Part shown: positions 7,199 to 15,309 of the stretch, one piece after another | How the letters are laid out: every line of letters begins with the position of its first letter | Position numbering within the stretch: the first letter of the stretch is position 1 | Program-made: the position numbers and the translations under genes | Notes under the pieces: model-generated | Told to the model about the DNA's origin: nothing | The model's database searches: none | The model's input: the letters and a program-made list of their open reading frames with translations, nothing else | Assembly: GCA_016840465.1 (NCBI GenBank) | Contig: JAEOSH010000033.1 | Location: 1 to 23,418, forward strand | Origin: Candidatus Baldrarchaeum yapensis | GTDB lineage: Archaea > Asgardarchaeota > Baldrarchaeia > Baldrarchaeales > Baldrarchaeaceae | Direction of reading: 5' to 3' | DNA: 23,418 bases

Positions 7199-7705
7199 TC
7201 ATTTGAATTTATACGATATGACCATAGTGGCTACTGTTGCAACGGTTAGAGCTATCAGGGCAGTCATCATGGGATCAAATAAGTTGGCACACGTTCCAGT
7301 AAATAAGATTAATGGAAGGAAAAAGATGCAATTTCCGGCCATTGCAGCGAGGTATATGTGGCTACGGCGCAACCCCATTAGCGTCATCACGGGGACAGCT
7401 ATGTAGAGCCAGACCACTGTTGAAAACATTACCATGGCGAGCAGTGTTCCGTGACGACCGAGCATCTTCTCGAGTTTCACCCGCTGTTTCTCAAAGAATT
7501 CCCTTAACCTCTTTACTTTCATTGCTATCAGGTAAAAGGGAATATGAGCCGCTGTTATTGCCACGATGAGAGATAAGAACCACAACATGAGGACCTGTAT
7601 CAGGTTCAGCGGCCCCGTAACCGCAATCGAGATAGCGGATAGTGTTATTACCGAGAATTGAGTCATTAGCATCAAGAAGAGTATCGCAACCATAAGTCCA
7701 TCCAT
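7199..7705 (-). CDS. Small multi-pass membrane protein, family not recognised
   Basis: A protein of 168 residues with about five hydrophobic helices. Two N-terminal helices (MVAILFLMLMTQFSVITL, then LIQVLMLWFLSLIVAITAA) are followed by a strongly basic cytoplasmic loop (MKVKRLREFFEKQRVKLEKML), then helices around TLLAMVMFSTVVWLYIAVPVM, AAMAGNCIFFLPLILFTG and ALIALTVATVATMVISY. The overall shape resembles small export or DedA/small-multidrug-type proteins, but no diagnostic motif is visible, so no function is given. The ATG at 7714 directly abuts GGAGG. The ATG at 7705 sits 9 bases from it and is preferred. The gene is divergent from the thiolase operon. Confidence 0.6.
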   Translation of the reverse strand: MDGLMVAILFLMLMTQFSVITLSAISIAVTGPLNLIQVLMLWFLSLIVAITAAHIPFYLIAMKVKRLREFFEKQRVKLEKMLGRHGTLLAMVMFSTVVWLYIAVPVMTLMGLRRSHIYLAAMAGNCIFFLPLILFTGTCANLFDPMMTALIALTVATVATMVISYKFK

Positions 7706-7890
7706 TAAGAACATCCTCCATGCCTTCAGATATTCTCTTAGAATGTGATGTTCTATTTAACTGGTTGTATGGCTCGAAAAATATCCACGTGCCATATGTA
7801 TGTTTCTTACAGATTTTCCGTAGTCTCCGGCAATTATCGATGCACGCGGTGCCCGAGTGTCGGAACTGTGAATTTAAGAGACCCCGGACC

Positions 7891-7940
7891 GAAGGTTTTT
7901 AATCCTAGCGATTCAACATACAAACAAATCATAGTGGTGA
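7891..7940 (+). promoter_or_regulatory. Promoter and ribosome site of the thiolase operon
   Basis: GAAGGTTTTTAATCC at 7891-7905 fits a purine-rich BRE followed by a TATA-like box. GGTGA at 7936-7940 lies 6 bases before the ATG at 7947. The transcript would start near 7925. Confidence 0.5.
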
Positions 7941-7946
7941 GATATT

Positions 7947-9104
7947 ATGCGGAAAGTGGCAATTGTCGGTGTCGGGCACTCAAAGTTCGGGGACAGAAAT
8001 GATGTTACGTTCTCAGAATTGGCATGGGAGTCCATGAAACCGGCACTGGAGGATGCAGGACTTACGCCAAAGGACATAGAGATGCTAGTTGTCGGCAACA
8101 CCGGAATGTGGTCAGAGGAAGGATTGCCTGCTGTCGTAATCGCTGATTATGCGGGAATGAGCGATGCTGCACTCATAAGGGTTGAAGCCGCATGCGCAAC
8201 CAGCAGTGCTGCGCTCAGAACTGCATATCATGCAATAGCGTCCGGTGAAGTTGACATTGCAATGGCTGTTGGTATAGAGAAAATGAGAGAGGTGGATACT
8301 CCGATCGTGGTTGAGCTTATCGGACGAGCGGGTTACTACTACTGGGAGTTTGAGAACTTCGGGTTCACATTTCCCGCGTACTATGCGCTTCATGCAACTG
8401 CCCATATGGCAAAGTATGGAACCACCGAGGAACAGCTTGCCATGGTTGCAGTAAAGAATCACAAGTATGCGGTTAATAACGAGTATGCTCAATTCAGAAG
8501 AGAGATAACTGTCGAAGATGTGCTCAAGTCGAGACCAATAGCCTGGCCTCTCAAGCTACTGGACTGTTGCCCCATCACCGATGGATCTGCAACCGCGATA
8601 CTGGCAGCAGAAGAAGTTGCAAAGAAGTTGACAGATACTCCCATCTGGATTGCTGCATGTGAGGCCGCTGGTGGCACAGCAAATCTCAGCAAGCGAGACA
8701 GTTATGTTGGACTAAGGGCAGCTGTTCTCGCCGCTCAAAAGGCGTACAAGAAGGCCAAGGTGGGACCAGATCAGATAGACGTCGCGAATGTGCATGATTG
8801 TTTCACGATCGCAGAAATAATGGCATATGAGGATCTCGGCTTCTGCAAGAAGGGTGAAGGAGGAAAGTTCATAGAGGAGGGTCAGTCCTACATTGGTGGA
8901 AAGATTCCAGTGAACGTTGACGGCGGCTTAAAGGCGAAGGGGCACCCCATAGGGGCCACAGGCACGTCGATGATCTTCCACCTGGTAGAGCAGCTAAGAG
9001 GAGAAGCACCAAACCAGGCGGACATAAAGCATGGGTACGCGCTTGCTCATAACGTTGGTGGAACTGGTCATTACTGCTATGTGACGATATTGAAGAGGGA
9101 TTGA
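7947..9104 (+). CDS. Acetyl-CoA acetyltransferase-type thiolase (SCP-x/archaeal type)
   Basis: A 385-residue thiolase-fold enzyme. The nucleophilic cysteine is C83 in EAACATSSAAL. The second-half motifs are NVHDCFTIAE (H283), GGLKAKGHPIGATG (H333) and HNVGGTGHY near the C-terminus. This motif set, with HDCF in place of the bacterial NEAF, belongs to the archaeal/SCP-x group. Its best-studied archaeal members condense two acetyl-CoA to acetoacetyl-CoA for the mevalonate pathway and form a complex with HMG-CoA synthase and a DUF35 protein. The DUF35 partner follows directly (next start 10 bases after this stop), which supports such a complex. HMG-CoA synthase is not in the window, so a role in degrading other acyl-CoA thioesters remains possible. 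Confidence 0.9.
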   Translation: MRKVAIVGVGHSKFGDRNDVTFSELAWESMKPALEDAGLTPKDIEMLVVGNTGMWSEEGLPAVVIADYAGMSDAALIRVEAACATSSAALRTAYHAIASGEVDIAMAVGIEKMREVDTPIVVELIGRAGYYYWEFENFGFTFPAYYALHATAHMAKYGTTEEQLAMVAVKNHKYAVNNEYAQFRREITVEDVLKSRPIAWPLKLLDCCPITDGSATAILAAEEVAKKLTDTPIWIAACEAAGGTANLSKRDSYVGLRAAVLAAQKAYKKAKVGPDQIDVANVHDCFTIAEIMAYEDLGFCKKGEGGKFIEEGQSYIGGKIPVNVDGGLKAKGHPIGATGTSMIFHLVEQLRGEAPNQADIKHGYALAHNVGGTGHYCYVTILKRD

Positions 9105-9114
9105 GGTGATGGCG

Positions 9115-9573
9115 ATGGCAGAAAAGGAAAAGCCCCCAACTTTCAGGTCTAGGCCTCTCACGCTGATTTACAATTTGCCATACGGTAAGGTTGCGAAGTT
9201 CTGGGAGGCATTAAAGGAGGGAAAAGTTATAACGACGAAGTGCAAGAAGTGTGGCAAAGTCTACTTCCCGCCGCAGATGGACTGCCCGCAATGCATGACT
9301 TCCGACATGGAGTGGATAGAACTCAGTGATGAGGCCGTGCTGGAGGCCTTCTCAATAGTCGTAGTTAGGCCTGCGTCATTTGAGAAGTACAACCCGTACA
9401 TTCTCGCGATAGGAAGACTCGTGCGCGAGGATGTAAAGATATCAACGTGGTTACTTGACGTAGATCCTATGGAGGCGGCGAAGGGCAAGGTTAAAGTTGG
9501 TATGAAACTGAAACTCGTGGTGAGAGAAGTAGATCCCGGAAGGCCGCTATACTACTTTGTTCCTGCCGAATAA
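9115..9573 (+). CDS. DUF35 zinc-ribbon/OB-fold protein, thiolase partner
   Basis: A 152-residue protein with an N-terminal helix (KVAKFWEALKEGKV), a rubredoxin-like zinc ribbon CKKCGKVYFPPQMDCPQC (cysteines 43, 46, 57 and 60 from the ATG at 9115), and an OB-fold with the strands AVLEAFSIVVVRP, PYILAIGRL and GMKLKLVVREV. DUF35 proteins bind thiolases and channel CoA intermediates between the thiolase and HMG-CoA synthase in archaea. The frame also has a GTG at 9106 and an ATG at 9109, but these fall inside the GAGGTGAT ribosome site (9103-9110), so the ATG at 9115 is chosen. The gene is co-transcribed with the thiolase. Confidence 0.88.
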   Translation: MAEKEKPPTFRSRPLTLIYNLPYGKVAKFWEALKEGKVITTKCKKCGKVYFPPQMDCPQCMTSDMEWIELSDEAVLEAFSIVVVRPASFEKYNPYILAIGRLVREDVKISTWLLDVDPMEAAKGKVKVGMKLKLVVREVDPGRPLYYFVPAE

Positions 9574-9636
9574 TTCCTATTCACAACTTATCTTTATTTG
9601 CGATCAAAAAGATTTTTGGCAGTGTTTGTTCGCTCT
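9574..9636. terminator. T-rich region between convergent genes
   Basis: The DUF35 gene and the glycyl radical gene converge here. On the plus strand there are runs such as CTTATCTTTATTT and GATTTTTGG; on the minus strand AAAAATCTTTTT. Archaeal termination needs only T-tracts, so transcripts from both sides may end here. Confidence 0.45.
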
Positions 9637-12021
9637 TTAAAGCTTACGCATGTATCGCCGGATTATCTGATCCTGAACCTCTTTTGTCAATTCAACGAAG
9701 TAGGCGCTCCATCCCGCCACTCTCACGACGAGATCTCTATACCTTTCGGGGTTCTTCTGAGCCTCTATCAGTGTATTTACGTCCACGACGTTGAAGTGCA
9801 TGTGCATTCCGCCCATCTCAAAGTACGTCTTTATGAGCGCGGCGAGTTTTTCGGTACCTTCGTCTCCCGCAAACAGGTCTGGAGTTATCGTGACAGTGTA
9901 TGACACTCCATTGGGATACATGCTGAAATCTATTTTCGTAACGGATCTCATGGACGCCGTCAGACCCTTTCTCTCCGATCCGGATGCGGGGCTGACGCCG
10001 TTGCTGAGAGGCTCACCCGCCCTTCTTCCACTCGGCAGTGCTCCGACGAACCTTCCGAAGGGGACAAACGTTGTCATAGGATAAGCGCCGGGTATGAAGA
10101 TTCCCCCTCTGACGTTCCTGTGTTTCATAACCTCCTCACTATAAATCTTCGCGACCAACTTCGCATATTTATCCGCCTCATCGTCATCATTTCCGTATTT
10201 CGGACCTTCATTGAGAAGCATTTGCCTGAGATCCTCACGGTCCTTGAAGTTCGTCTTCAGTGCCTCCACTAACTCTTCCATGGTGATCTTCTTCTCCTTA
10301 AAGACGAATTTTTCTATCGCGGCCAGCGAATCAGCAACGTCGGCGAGGCCTACCATTTGCACTCCTATGAAGTTGTACTTTGCAGATCCGAGCGTGATGT
10401 CCTTTCCCTGTTCGAGAGGCCCGTCAACGCATAACGACAGTAGTGGTGTGGGTTTCACGACTTGATTTGCTATCTCTAGGCAGTTGCATCCCACACACAT
10501 ATGCTTCACGAAATATGCCACCTGTTTTCGGAAGGCTTCTATCACGTCGTCCATGGACTTGAAATTGCGAGGATCTCCCGTTTCCGGCCCCAGTTTTCTC
10601 CTCAACATAACGCTATACCCATTATGTAGCGCTAAATCGAGGCACAGCGCTATGTTGAAGAGCGCAGCATCGGAAGATGTGAAACTGTTGCCAAAGGGGG
10701 CGAATTCTACACATCCTATTGTCGAATAGTTTCTTGCTTCCTTTTCCGGAACTCCCAGCCTCGTCAGGGCCTTTATTATAACCTCATCGCCGAAAAGCGC
10801 AATATTGTTGACTCCCGACTTTATATACTCTGCTAGATACTTCAGAAACTCTGGTGACGTGTTCTTGTGCACCCTCACGTGAATATTGGGCTGACGCATC
10901 CGTACAAGCATCGCTGCATCCAAGAAAACGTAAGTCAGTTCGTTGACCGCGTCGTTTCCATTCTCATCCGTACCGCCAAGTGTTATCGACATGTTTGTTG
11001 GCTGTCCGGCAAAATACTCCATCACCATGCTGTTAAACAGAGGCACTAACTCGTTCGCCTTTATCAGAAAGCATGCAACGAGTTCCACCGCCTTATCTCT
11101 GTCCAGTATTCCTCGTTCCATATCCCTCACGTAATACGGATAGAGATACTGATCCACCCTGCCCATCGAAATTGCCTGCTCGTAATTCTCCTGATGCAAC
11201 GCAACCTGTGTCAGCCATACAAATTGCAACGCTTCATGAAACGTCTCGGGGGGATTCTCGGGGATCCTTTTACATATTCTCGAAATCTCTAATAATTCCT
11301 CCTTTCTTCTCTCGTCTTTTTCGGAATCTGCCAGCTCCTCCGCCTTTGCAGCATATCGCTTTCCGAACCTGATGACCGCCTCCGCTGCTATCCGTGCCGC
11401 CTTGTAGAACTGGGCCTTCTCGATATCCTCCGGCCCGCATTCCTCCATTTCTTCAAACTTTCTGATCTTTTCGCTCACAAGTTCGAGTATTCCCTTGAAG
11501 CCCGTTTTGAGAAGGCGGGGGTAGTTTATTGCGACATGGGAGATGCCCGCAATCTCGGTAAGCACAAATATGCTCGCAAGCCAGAAGAGTTCATTCGTCT
11601 TCCTGGGCATTATCGATGTTCCGTAGGCTTGGAGATTTCTGTTCATCCAGTACGGTGCAATTTCCTCCTTCAGGATTTTCGCGTCCTCATCAGTTATATC
11701 CAAGGGACATAGTTTTCTGTTTCTGACCGCGGGAACCTCGGGCAGAATGCTCAGTCCTATTCCCTCGGGATATACAATTGCGCCTGGAGGGTCGCTCACC
11801 ATGGTCCCGACTATCAGTTCGTCCGGCAGAATGTTAACTGAGATTTTGTCCAGCACGTTGGCGAGGGCGAGCGCTTGTCTGATCACCATTGGCTGCCCTT
11901 CGGTCTTCTTCATGGACTCGGTGTAGTACTTCGCCCTCTCTATGCATATCTTCGGCTTCTTCGATAACATTCTTTCTCTTAATCTTCTTATCCGCTCGAT
12001 GTTCACCACGGCTACCACCAT
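9637..12021 (-). CDS. Glycyl radical enzyme (PFL/diol-dehydratase superfamily)
   Basis: A 794-residue enzyme, the usual length for this superfamily. The thiyl-radical loop reads STIGCVEFAPFG with C437 followed two residues later by E439; the G-C-V-E pattern is shared by glycerol/diol dehydratases, choline lyase and related C-O/C-N/C-S lyases, while pyruvate formate-lyase has two adjacent cysteines. The glycyl radical loop near the C-terminus is VRVAGWSAYFVEL with G770. Most family members have tyrosine where this one has W771. Other family features are SMGRVDQYLYPYY and PSGRRAGEPLSNGVSP. The substrate cannot be assigned. The enzyme needs a radical SAM activase, which is normally adjacent but absent here. 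Family members are oxygen-sensitive and act in anaerobic cells. The start is an ATG at 12021; GTG codons shortly inside are alternatives. Confidence 0.92.
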   Translation of the reverse strand: MVVAVVNIERIRRLRERMLSKKPKICIERAKYYTESMKKTEGQPMVIRQALALANVLDKISVNILPDELIVGTMVSDPPGAIVYPEGIGLSILPEVPAVRNRKLCPLDITDEDAKILKEEIAPYWMNRNLQAYGTSIMPRKTNELFWLASIFVLTEIAGISHVAINYPRLLKTGFKGILELVSEKIRKFEEMEECGPEDIEKAQFYKAARIAAEAVIRFGKRYAAKAEELADSEKDERRKEELLEISRICKRIPENPPETFHEALQFVWLTQVALHQENYEQAISMGRVDQYLYPYYVRDMERGILDRDKAVELVACFLIKANELVPLFNSMVMEYFAGQPTNMSITLGGTDENGNDAVNELTYVFLDAAMLVRMRQPNIHVRVHKNTSPEFLKYLAEYIKSGVNNIALFGDEVIIKALTRLGVPEKEARNYSTIGCVEFAPFGNSFTSSDAALFNIALCLDLALHNGYSVMLRRKLGPETGDPRNFKSMDDVIEAFRKQVAYFVKHMCVGCNCLEIANQVVKPTPLLSLCVDGPLEQGKDITLGSAKYNFIGVQMVGLADVADSLAAIEKFVFKEKKITMEELVEALKTNFKDREDLRQMLLNEGPKYGNDDDEADKYAKLVAKIYSEEVMKHRNVRGGIFIPGAYPMTTFVPFGRFVGALPSGRRAGEPLSNGVSPASGSERKGLTASMRSVTKIDFSMYPNGVSYTVTITPDLFAGDEGTEKLAALIKTYFEMGGMHMHFNVVDVNTLIEAQKNPERYRDLVVRVAGWSAYFVELTKEVQDQIIRRYMRKL

Positions 12022-12166
12022 ACCCCCATCTCAATATCATGGTAATCGTTTTCCCGCAAAAACCATCCGATCACACACTTCTGATTCTTGACCTTTGCCA
12101 CGAGCAACAACATACACCGCCCTGGTACTCTGAAAGAGATGCCGCCAGCGCTCCGGTTTCGACTCC

Positions 12167-12664
12167 TTATCGTTCCTTTCCGACCATTAGTTGCATTAAT
12201 TCCTCGTGACTCTTTAAGAGTTGATGGCTAAAACCGTGTTTTTTGAGAAAACGCTTAAAACTATCGTCTAAAGTGAGGAGGATCGCGCCACGCGTTGCGG
12301 CGGATGCATACGCAAAAGCATCGAATATATCAGTCCAACCGGATCTTATCACCTGATACGCCACTTCTACGTCTTCACTTGTTGGGGGAAGGATTCTTAC
12401 ATCAATACCAGTAGCTAATGATTCTAAACCCTCTTTAGCATCCTTTGGTATGTTATCTAGGCCCTGTTTTCGCGCTTGCTTAAACATTACACCGCAAACT
12501 TCAGCGAATAGCACCATTGGAAAACAGAGTTCCACATTCCTCGAAATATCAAGAATGTCATCCATGCTTACCCCTTTAACGTCGATTCCCAAAAACGGGA
12601 GTACATAGGAGGTATCAAGTACCACCGCCTTCGAGGACTTCTCTCGAGATCTCCTCCCCGACAC
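12167..12664 (-). CDS. PIN-domain ribonuclease, VapC-type toxin
   Basis: A 165-residue PIN-domain protein. The four acidic positions expected for the metal centre are visible: D17 in VVLDTSYVLPF, E55 in LFAEVCGV, D115 in WTDIFDAFAYA, and D133/D134 in LLTLDDSF. VapC-type PIN proteins cut RNA, often tRNA or rRNA, and are held in check by the antitoxin made from the same mRNA. The GTG start at 12664 has GGAGGAG seven bases upstream, inside the antitoxin gene, so the genes overlap by 50 bases. A later GTG at 12625 would give a smaller overlap but lacks a ribosome site. The gene follows the AbrB-type antitoxin. Confidence 0.82.
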   Translation of the reverse strand: MSGRRSREKSSKAVVLDTSYVLPFLGIDVKGVSMDDILDISRNVELCFPMVLFAEVCGVMFKQARKQGLDNIPKDAKEGLESLATGIDVRILPPTSEDVEVAYQVIRSGWTDIFDAFAYASAATRGAILLTLDDSFKRFLKKHGFSHQLLKSHEELMQLMVGKER

Positions 12665-12857
12665 TTTCTATCTCCTCCACGCTCACACTCGCCCACATTC
12701 TTCGCTTACGTAAGAATTTTTTAATGGGTTTCAGTATCAGCGTGTCGTCCCTAATTTCCAGTATCAGTTTATCGCCTTCTTTCAAATCGAGTTTTTCGAC
12801 TACGTGCTTCGGCAAGTAAACCGCATTTTTCTTACCGATCTGAATAATCTGACTCAT
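12615..12857 (-). CDS. AbrB/SpoVT-type antitoxin, VapB-like
   Basis: An 80-residue protein starting MSQIIQIGKKNAVYLPKHVV. The swapped-hairpin AbrB fold is recognisable from the pattern I-G-K-K-N-A-V-Y-L-P-K, then LDLKEGDKLILEI and DTLILKPI. The C-terminal part (MWASVSVEEIESVGEEI) is the region that would wrap around the toxin. The frame is open upstream to 13022, but the ATG at 12857 has GGTGA 6 bases ahead and a TATA box in the right place, so the longer form is rejected. Such pairs usually repress their own promoter, which would make 12855-12900 the operator (inference). Confidence 0.8.
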   Translation of the reverse strand: MSQIIQIGKKNAVYLPKHVVEKLDLKEGDKLILEIRDDTLILKPIKKFLRKRRMWASVSVEEIESVGEEISREVLEGGGT

Positions 12858-12900
12858 CCGATTCACCAGATTTAACTCGCAGTGAGAGTATAAAAATCTA
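12858..12900 (-). promoter_or_regulatory. Promoter of the AbrB/PIN pair
   Basis: On the minus strand, TAGATTTTTATA lies at 12889-12900, about 38 bases before the ATG at 12857, and GGTGA lies at 12864-12868. Transcription would start about 12 bases before the ATG. Confidence 0.5.
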
Positions 12901-13170
12901 TACTGAGTGGCAAAAAAATTCCCGAAAATGTTACTTCTCACTTCGATCAGCACGCCATCATCAATCGGTAGCAATATTTCAAGATGGTATGCTAGAATAG
13001 CTTCTGCGAGGTTCTTCGGCAAATTATTGTTTGCATGATGACTATTGCAGTAATTGCCTCTTGTAATATTAATAAAATCATTCAGGGCATTTTTCTTCGC
13101 GAAAAGTGATTATTCGATTGTATTTTGGTCCTAAAACAAAATTCCGGAAGTCGTTGGGGCAATTATTTCC
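12901..13170. other. Gene-less stretch between the toxin pair and the chelatase operon
   Basis: This is divergent spacer. The minus-strand frame of the antitoxin stays open to 13022, but its residues do not resemble the family. I see no RNA gene and no recognisable cobalamin-riboswitch elements before the operon. Confidence 0.45.
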
Positions 13171-13213
13171 CGAAAGGTTTATAAGCGCCACCGTTGTGAG
13201 GTTCCCCTAGGTG
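13171..13213 (+). promoter_or_regulatory. Promoter of the transporter-chelatase operon
   Basis: CGAAAGGTTTATAAGC at 13171-13186 is a strong BRE-plus-TATA match. The transcript would begin near 13206-13212, only a few bases before the ATG at 13221, so the leader is very short and AGGTG at 13209-13213 is the only possible ribosome site. The short leader leaves no room for a riboswitch. No other strong promoter is evident before 22883. Confidence 0.6.
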
Positions 13214-13220
13214 TTACTAA

Positions 13221-14306
13221 ATGTTCAAAAAGTGTTACAGAAGTGCGATGACCCGCCTTGAGGGAGTACTCATAATTGCCCTCATCGCCGTGAGCGTTGT
13301 GGCCGGTTACGCATGGTATATGGCGACGATGGCCCCTACGGTCTCTGCACGTCAGACAATTACGATTGTGGACAGTGCTGGAAGATACGTTACAGTTCCA
13401 TGGCCGGTTAAGCGCGTGGTTGCGCTGACAACTGATGCGGCGATGACTATTGTTGCCTTAGGAGCTAAGGATGTTATAGTTGGAATAACCAAGTATGCGG
13501 CCAGCGAGCCATGGGCCCCAAACGTAACGGTGGTGGGATCGAGTTTCAGTCCGAACATAGAGGCCATAGTTTCCGTGAAGCCCGATATTGTCATAACGTA
13601 TGTGAGGTGGCCGAAGCCTGAGGATCTTGAGGAGAAACTTGAGCCTTTCGGCATAAAGGTTGTTCGTCTCGATCTTTATAAGATTGAGACGCTGTTCTCC
13701 GAAGTAAAGCTACTGGGGCTTTTGCTCAACAGGACAGAGGAGACAGAAGCTCTGATAAACTACTGGAAGGGCGTTTACGAGAACATTACTAGTCGCGTGA
13801 GCGAATTGGCGCCGGAGAACAAGGTCAAGGTGTACTTTGAGACCTACACGGACTTCAAGGCGGTGGGTCCTGGTAGCGGGTGGGATCAGATTCTCAGGCT
13901 TGCCGGGGGCATAAACATTTACGCCGATGCTCCTGTCACGTATCCCGTTGTGACGTCTGAGGACGTGATAAATGAGAATCCTGAGGTGATACTCAAGGCC
14001 GTCTCGACCAGCAAGTTCGATCCCTACAATGCGACCGATGATACTCCACTGAAGCAGATCTGGGAGAGTATCGTTAACAGGTCCGGATGGAACCAGATAG
14101 ATGCCGTGAAAAACGGGCGTGTTTACATAATCTGCGCGGGTCTGCTCCATGATTCCTTTGGTCTCGTGGTGGAGCTTGCCTACATAGCAAAATTACTCTA
14201 CCCGAGCCTGTTTGCGGATCTGGATCCCAAAGAACTCCATAGACACTTCTTAGAGGACAATCTGGGGATCCCGTATGCTGGCATCTGGATATACCCGCAT
14301 GAGTAA
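13221..14306 (+). CDS. ABC transporter substrate-binding protein (BtuF/FecB type)
   Basis: A 361-residue exported protein. A hydrophobic N-terminal helix (GVLIIALIAVSVVAGYAWYM, about residues 15-34) acts as a signal or membrane anchor; there is no lipobox cysteine. The mature part is a class III (TroA/BtuF-like) binding fold: TITIVDSAGRYVTVPWPVKRVVAL, then VKPDIVITY and a long linking helix, then VYFETYTDFKAVGPGSGWDQILRLAGG and KNGRVYIICA. Five N-x-S/T sequons (NVT, NRT, NIT, NAT, NRS) suit an archaeal glycosylated surface protein. Family members bind cobalamin, heme, siderophores or metals; the ligand is not readable here. The gene overlaps the permease gene by 8 bases and opens the operon that leads into the chelatase genes. 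Confidence 0.87.
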   Translation: MFKKCYRSAMTRLEGVLIIALIAVSVVAGYAWYMATMAPTVSARQTITIVDSAGRYVTVPWPVKRVVALTTDAAMTIVALGAKDVIVGITKYAASEPWAPNVTVVGSSFSPNIEAIVSVKPDIVITYVRWPKPEDLEEKLEPFGIKVVRLDLYKIETLFSEVKLLGLLLNRTEETEALINYWKGVYENITSRVSELAPENKVKVYFETYTDFKAVGPGSGWDQILRLAGGINIYADAPVTYPVVTSEDVINENPEVILKAVSTSKFDPYNATDDTPLKQIWESIVNRSGWNQIDAVKNGRVYIICAGLLHDSFGLVVELAYIAKLLYPSLFADLDPKELHRHFLEDNLGIPYAGIWIYPHE

Positions 14307-15309
14307 GAGGCGAGTGTTCGTACTCATGTTACTCGTCCTAGCCCTCCCTCTCATTGTTTTTATTTCCATGAGTGTGGGGGTCCTGCCAGTTAGTCCTCTC
14401 GGTCTCATACTGGCCAGTTTAAGTCCAAATCATGAGGTCAACCCGGTGGCGTGGGCGGTCATTTGGTACCTGCGACTTCCAAGAGCACTTATGGCGGTGA
14501 TGGCCGGTGCGGTCTTAGCGATAGCAGGGGTGGTGCTTCAGGGTTCTTTGAGAAACCCCCTAGTCAGTCCGTTTACTCTTGGTGTGAGTTCCGGTGCGTC
14601 TTTCGGTGCGGCACTCGCAATAGTCCTCGGGGTAGGGATCGTCGGAATGGGAGCCTACTTGATCATGGCAAACGCGTTCGTATTTGCACTTCTGGCAACG
14701 TTCATAACGTTGGGGATTGCGCGTCTCAGGGGGATGACCGCCGAGTCCGTAATATTAGCCGGTATTGCCGTGATGTACATGTTTTCTGCGGGGGTGACCC
14801 TTCTTCAGTACGTGGCGCGGGAGTGGGAGTTAACCGAGTTGGTGTACTGGCTCATGGGGGATCTAAGTAAGGCTAGTTGGCACAGGCTCAGGTACACGGT
14901 TTTAGCGGTTATCGTCTGCATTCCGCTTTTCAAATTTGCATGGGATCTCAACGTGCTCATGATGGGTGATGATGCCGCCAAAAGCCTAGGGACGGATCCA
15001 TCCATGACGAGAGTTGCATGCGCGTGTCTGAGCGCATTGGCGGTATCCATAGTTGTCTGTATGACGGGGCCAATAGGCTTTATAGGCCTAATGGCGCCCC
15101 ATCTCGCAAGATTGGTTGTGGGATCCGACCACAGGTTTTTGATGCCAACTTCCGCCCTTATTGGGGCACTTCTCCTATCCACAGCGGACCTCGTTGCGAG
15201 AACCATCATGATGCCGCTCGAACTCCCGGTAGGAGTTGTGACGGCATTTTTCGGGGTTCCTCTCTTCGTCCATTTACTGCTTAGGACGAGGCGAGAGATA
15301 TGGCGGTGA
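14299..15309 (+). CDS. ABC transporter permease, FecCD/BtuC family
   Basis: A permease of about 336 residues with roughly ten membrane helices. Conserved family segments are RLPRALMAVMAGAVLAIAGV, SLRNPLVSPFTLGVSSGASF, TGPIGFIGLMAPHLARLVVG and the C-terminal ELPVGVVTAFFGVPLFVHLL. In this family the permease works as a homodimer with two ATPase subunits and imports vitamin B12, heme or iron/metal chelates. The frame opens at 14275, but the ATG at 14299, which overlaps the binding-protein stop codon, leaves a normal N-terminus (MSKRRVFVLMLLVL). Its end overlaps the start of the ATPase gene by 10 bases. Confidence 0.92.
   Translation: MSKRRVFVLMLLVLALPLIVFISMSVGVLPVSPLGLILASLSPNHEVNPVAWAVIWYLRLPRALMAVMAGAVLAIAGVVLQGSLRNPLVSPFTLGVSSGASFGAALAIVLGVGIVGMGAYLIMANAFVFALLATFITLGIARLRGMTAESVILAGIAVMYMFSAGVTLLQYVAREWELTELVYWLMGDLSKASWHRLRYTVLAVIVCIPLFKFAWDLNVLMMGDDAAKSLGTDPSMTRVACACLSALAVSIVVCMTGPIGFIGLMAPHLARLVVGSDHRFLMPTSALIGALLLSTADLVARTIMMPLELPVGVVTAFFGVPLFVHLLLRTRREIWR

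Noticed and set aside
7720-8002. Plus-strand frames before the thiolase
   Set aside because: They cover the promoter and ribosome site of the thiolase operon, and their composition is not protein-like.
12012-12113. A 33-codon minus-strand frame overlapping the start of the glycyl radical gene
   Set aside because: It has a poor ribosome site, no recognisable domain and a length within chance expectation.
12858-13022. N-terminal extension of the AbrB-type antitoxin by 55 residues
   Set aside because: The extension does not resemble the family. The ATG at 12857 has both a ribosome site and a TATA box in the right place.
13186-13220. Cobalamin riboswitch before the importer operon
   Set aside because: The leader after the TATA box is far too short, and no B12-box-like sequence is visible.
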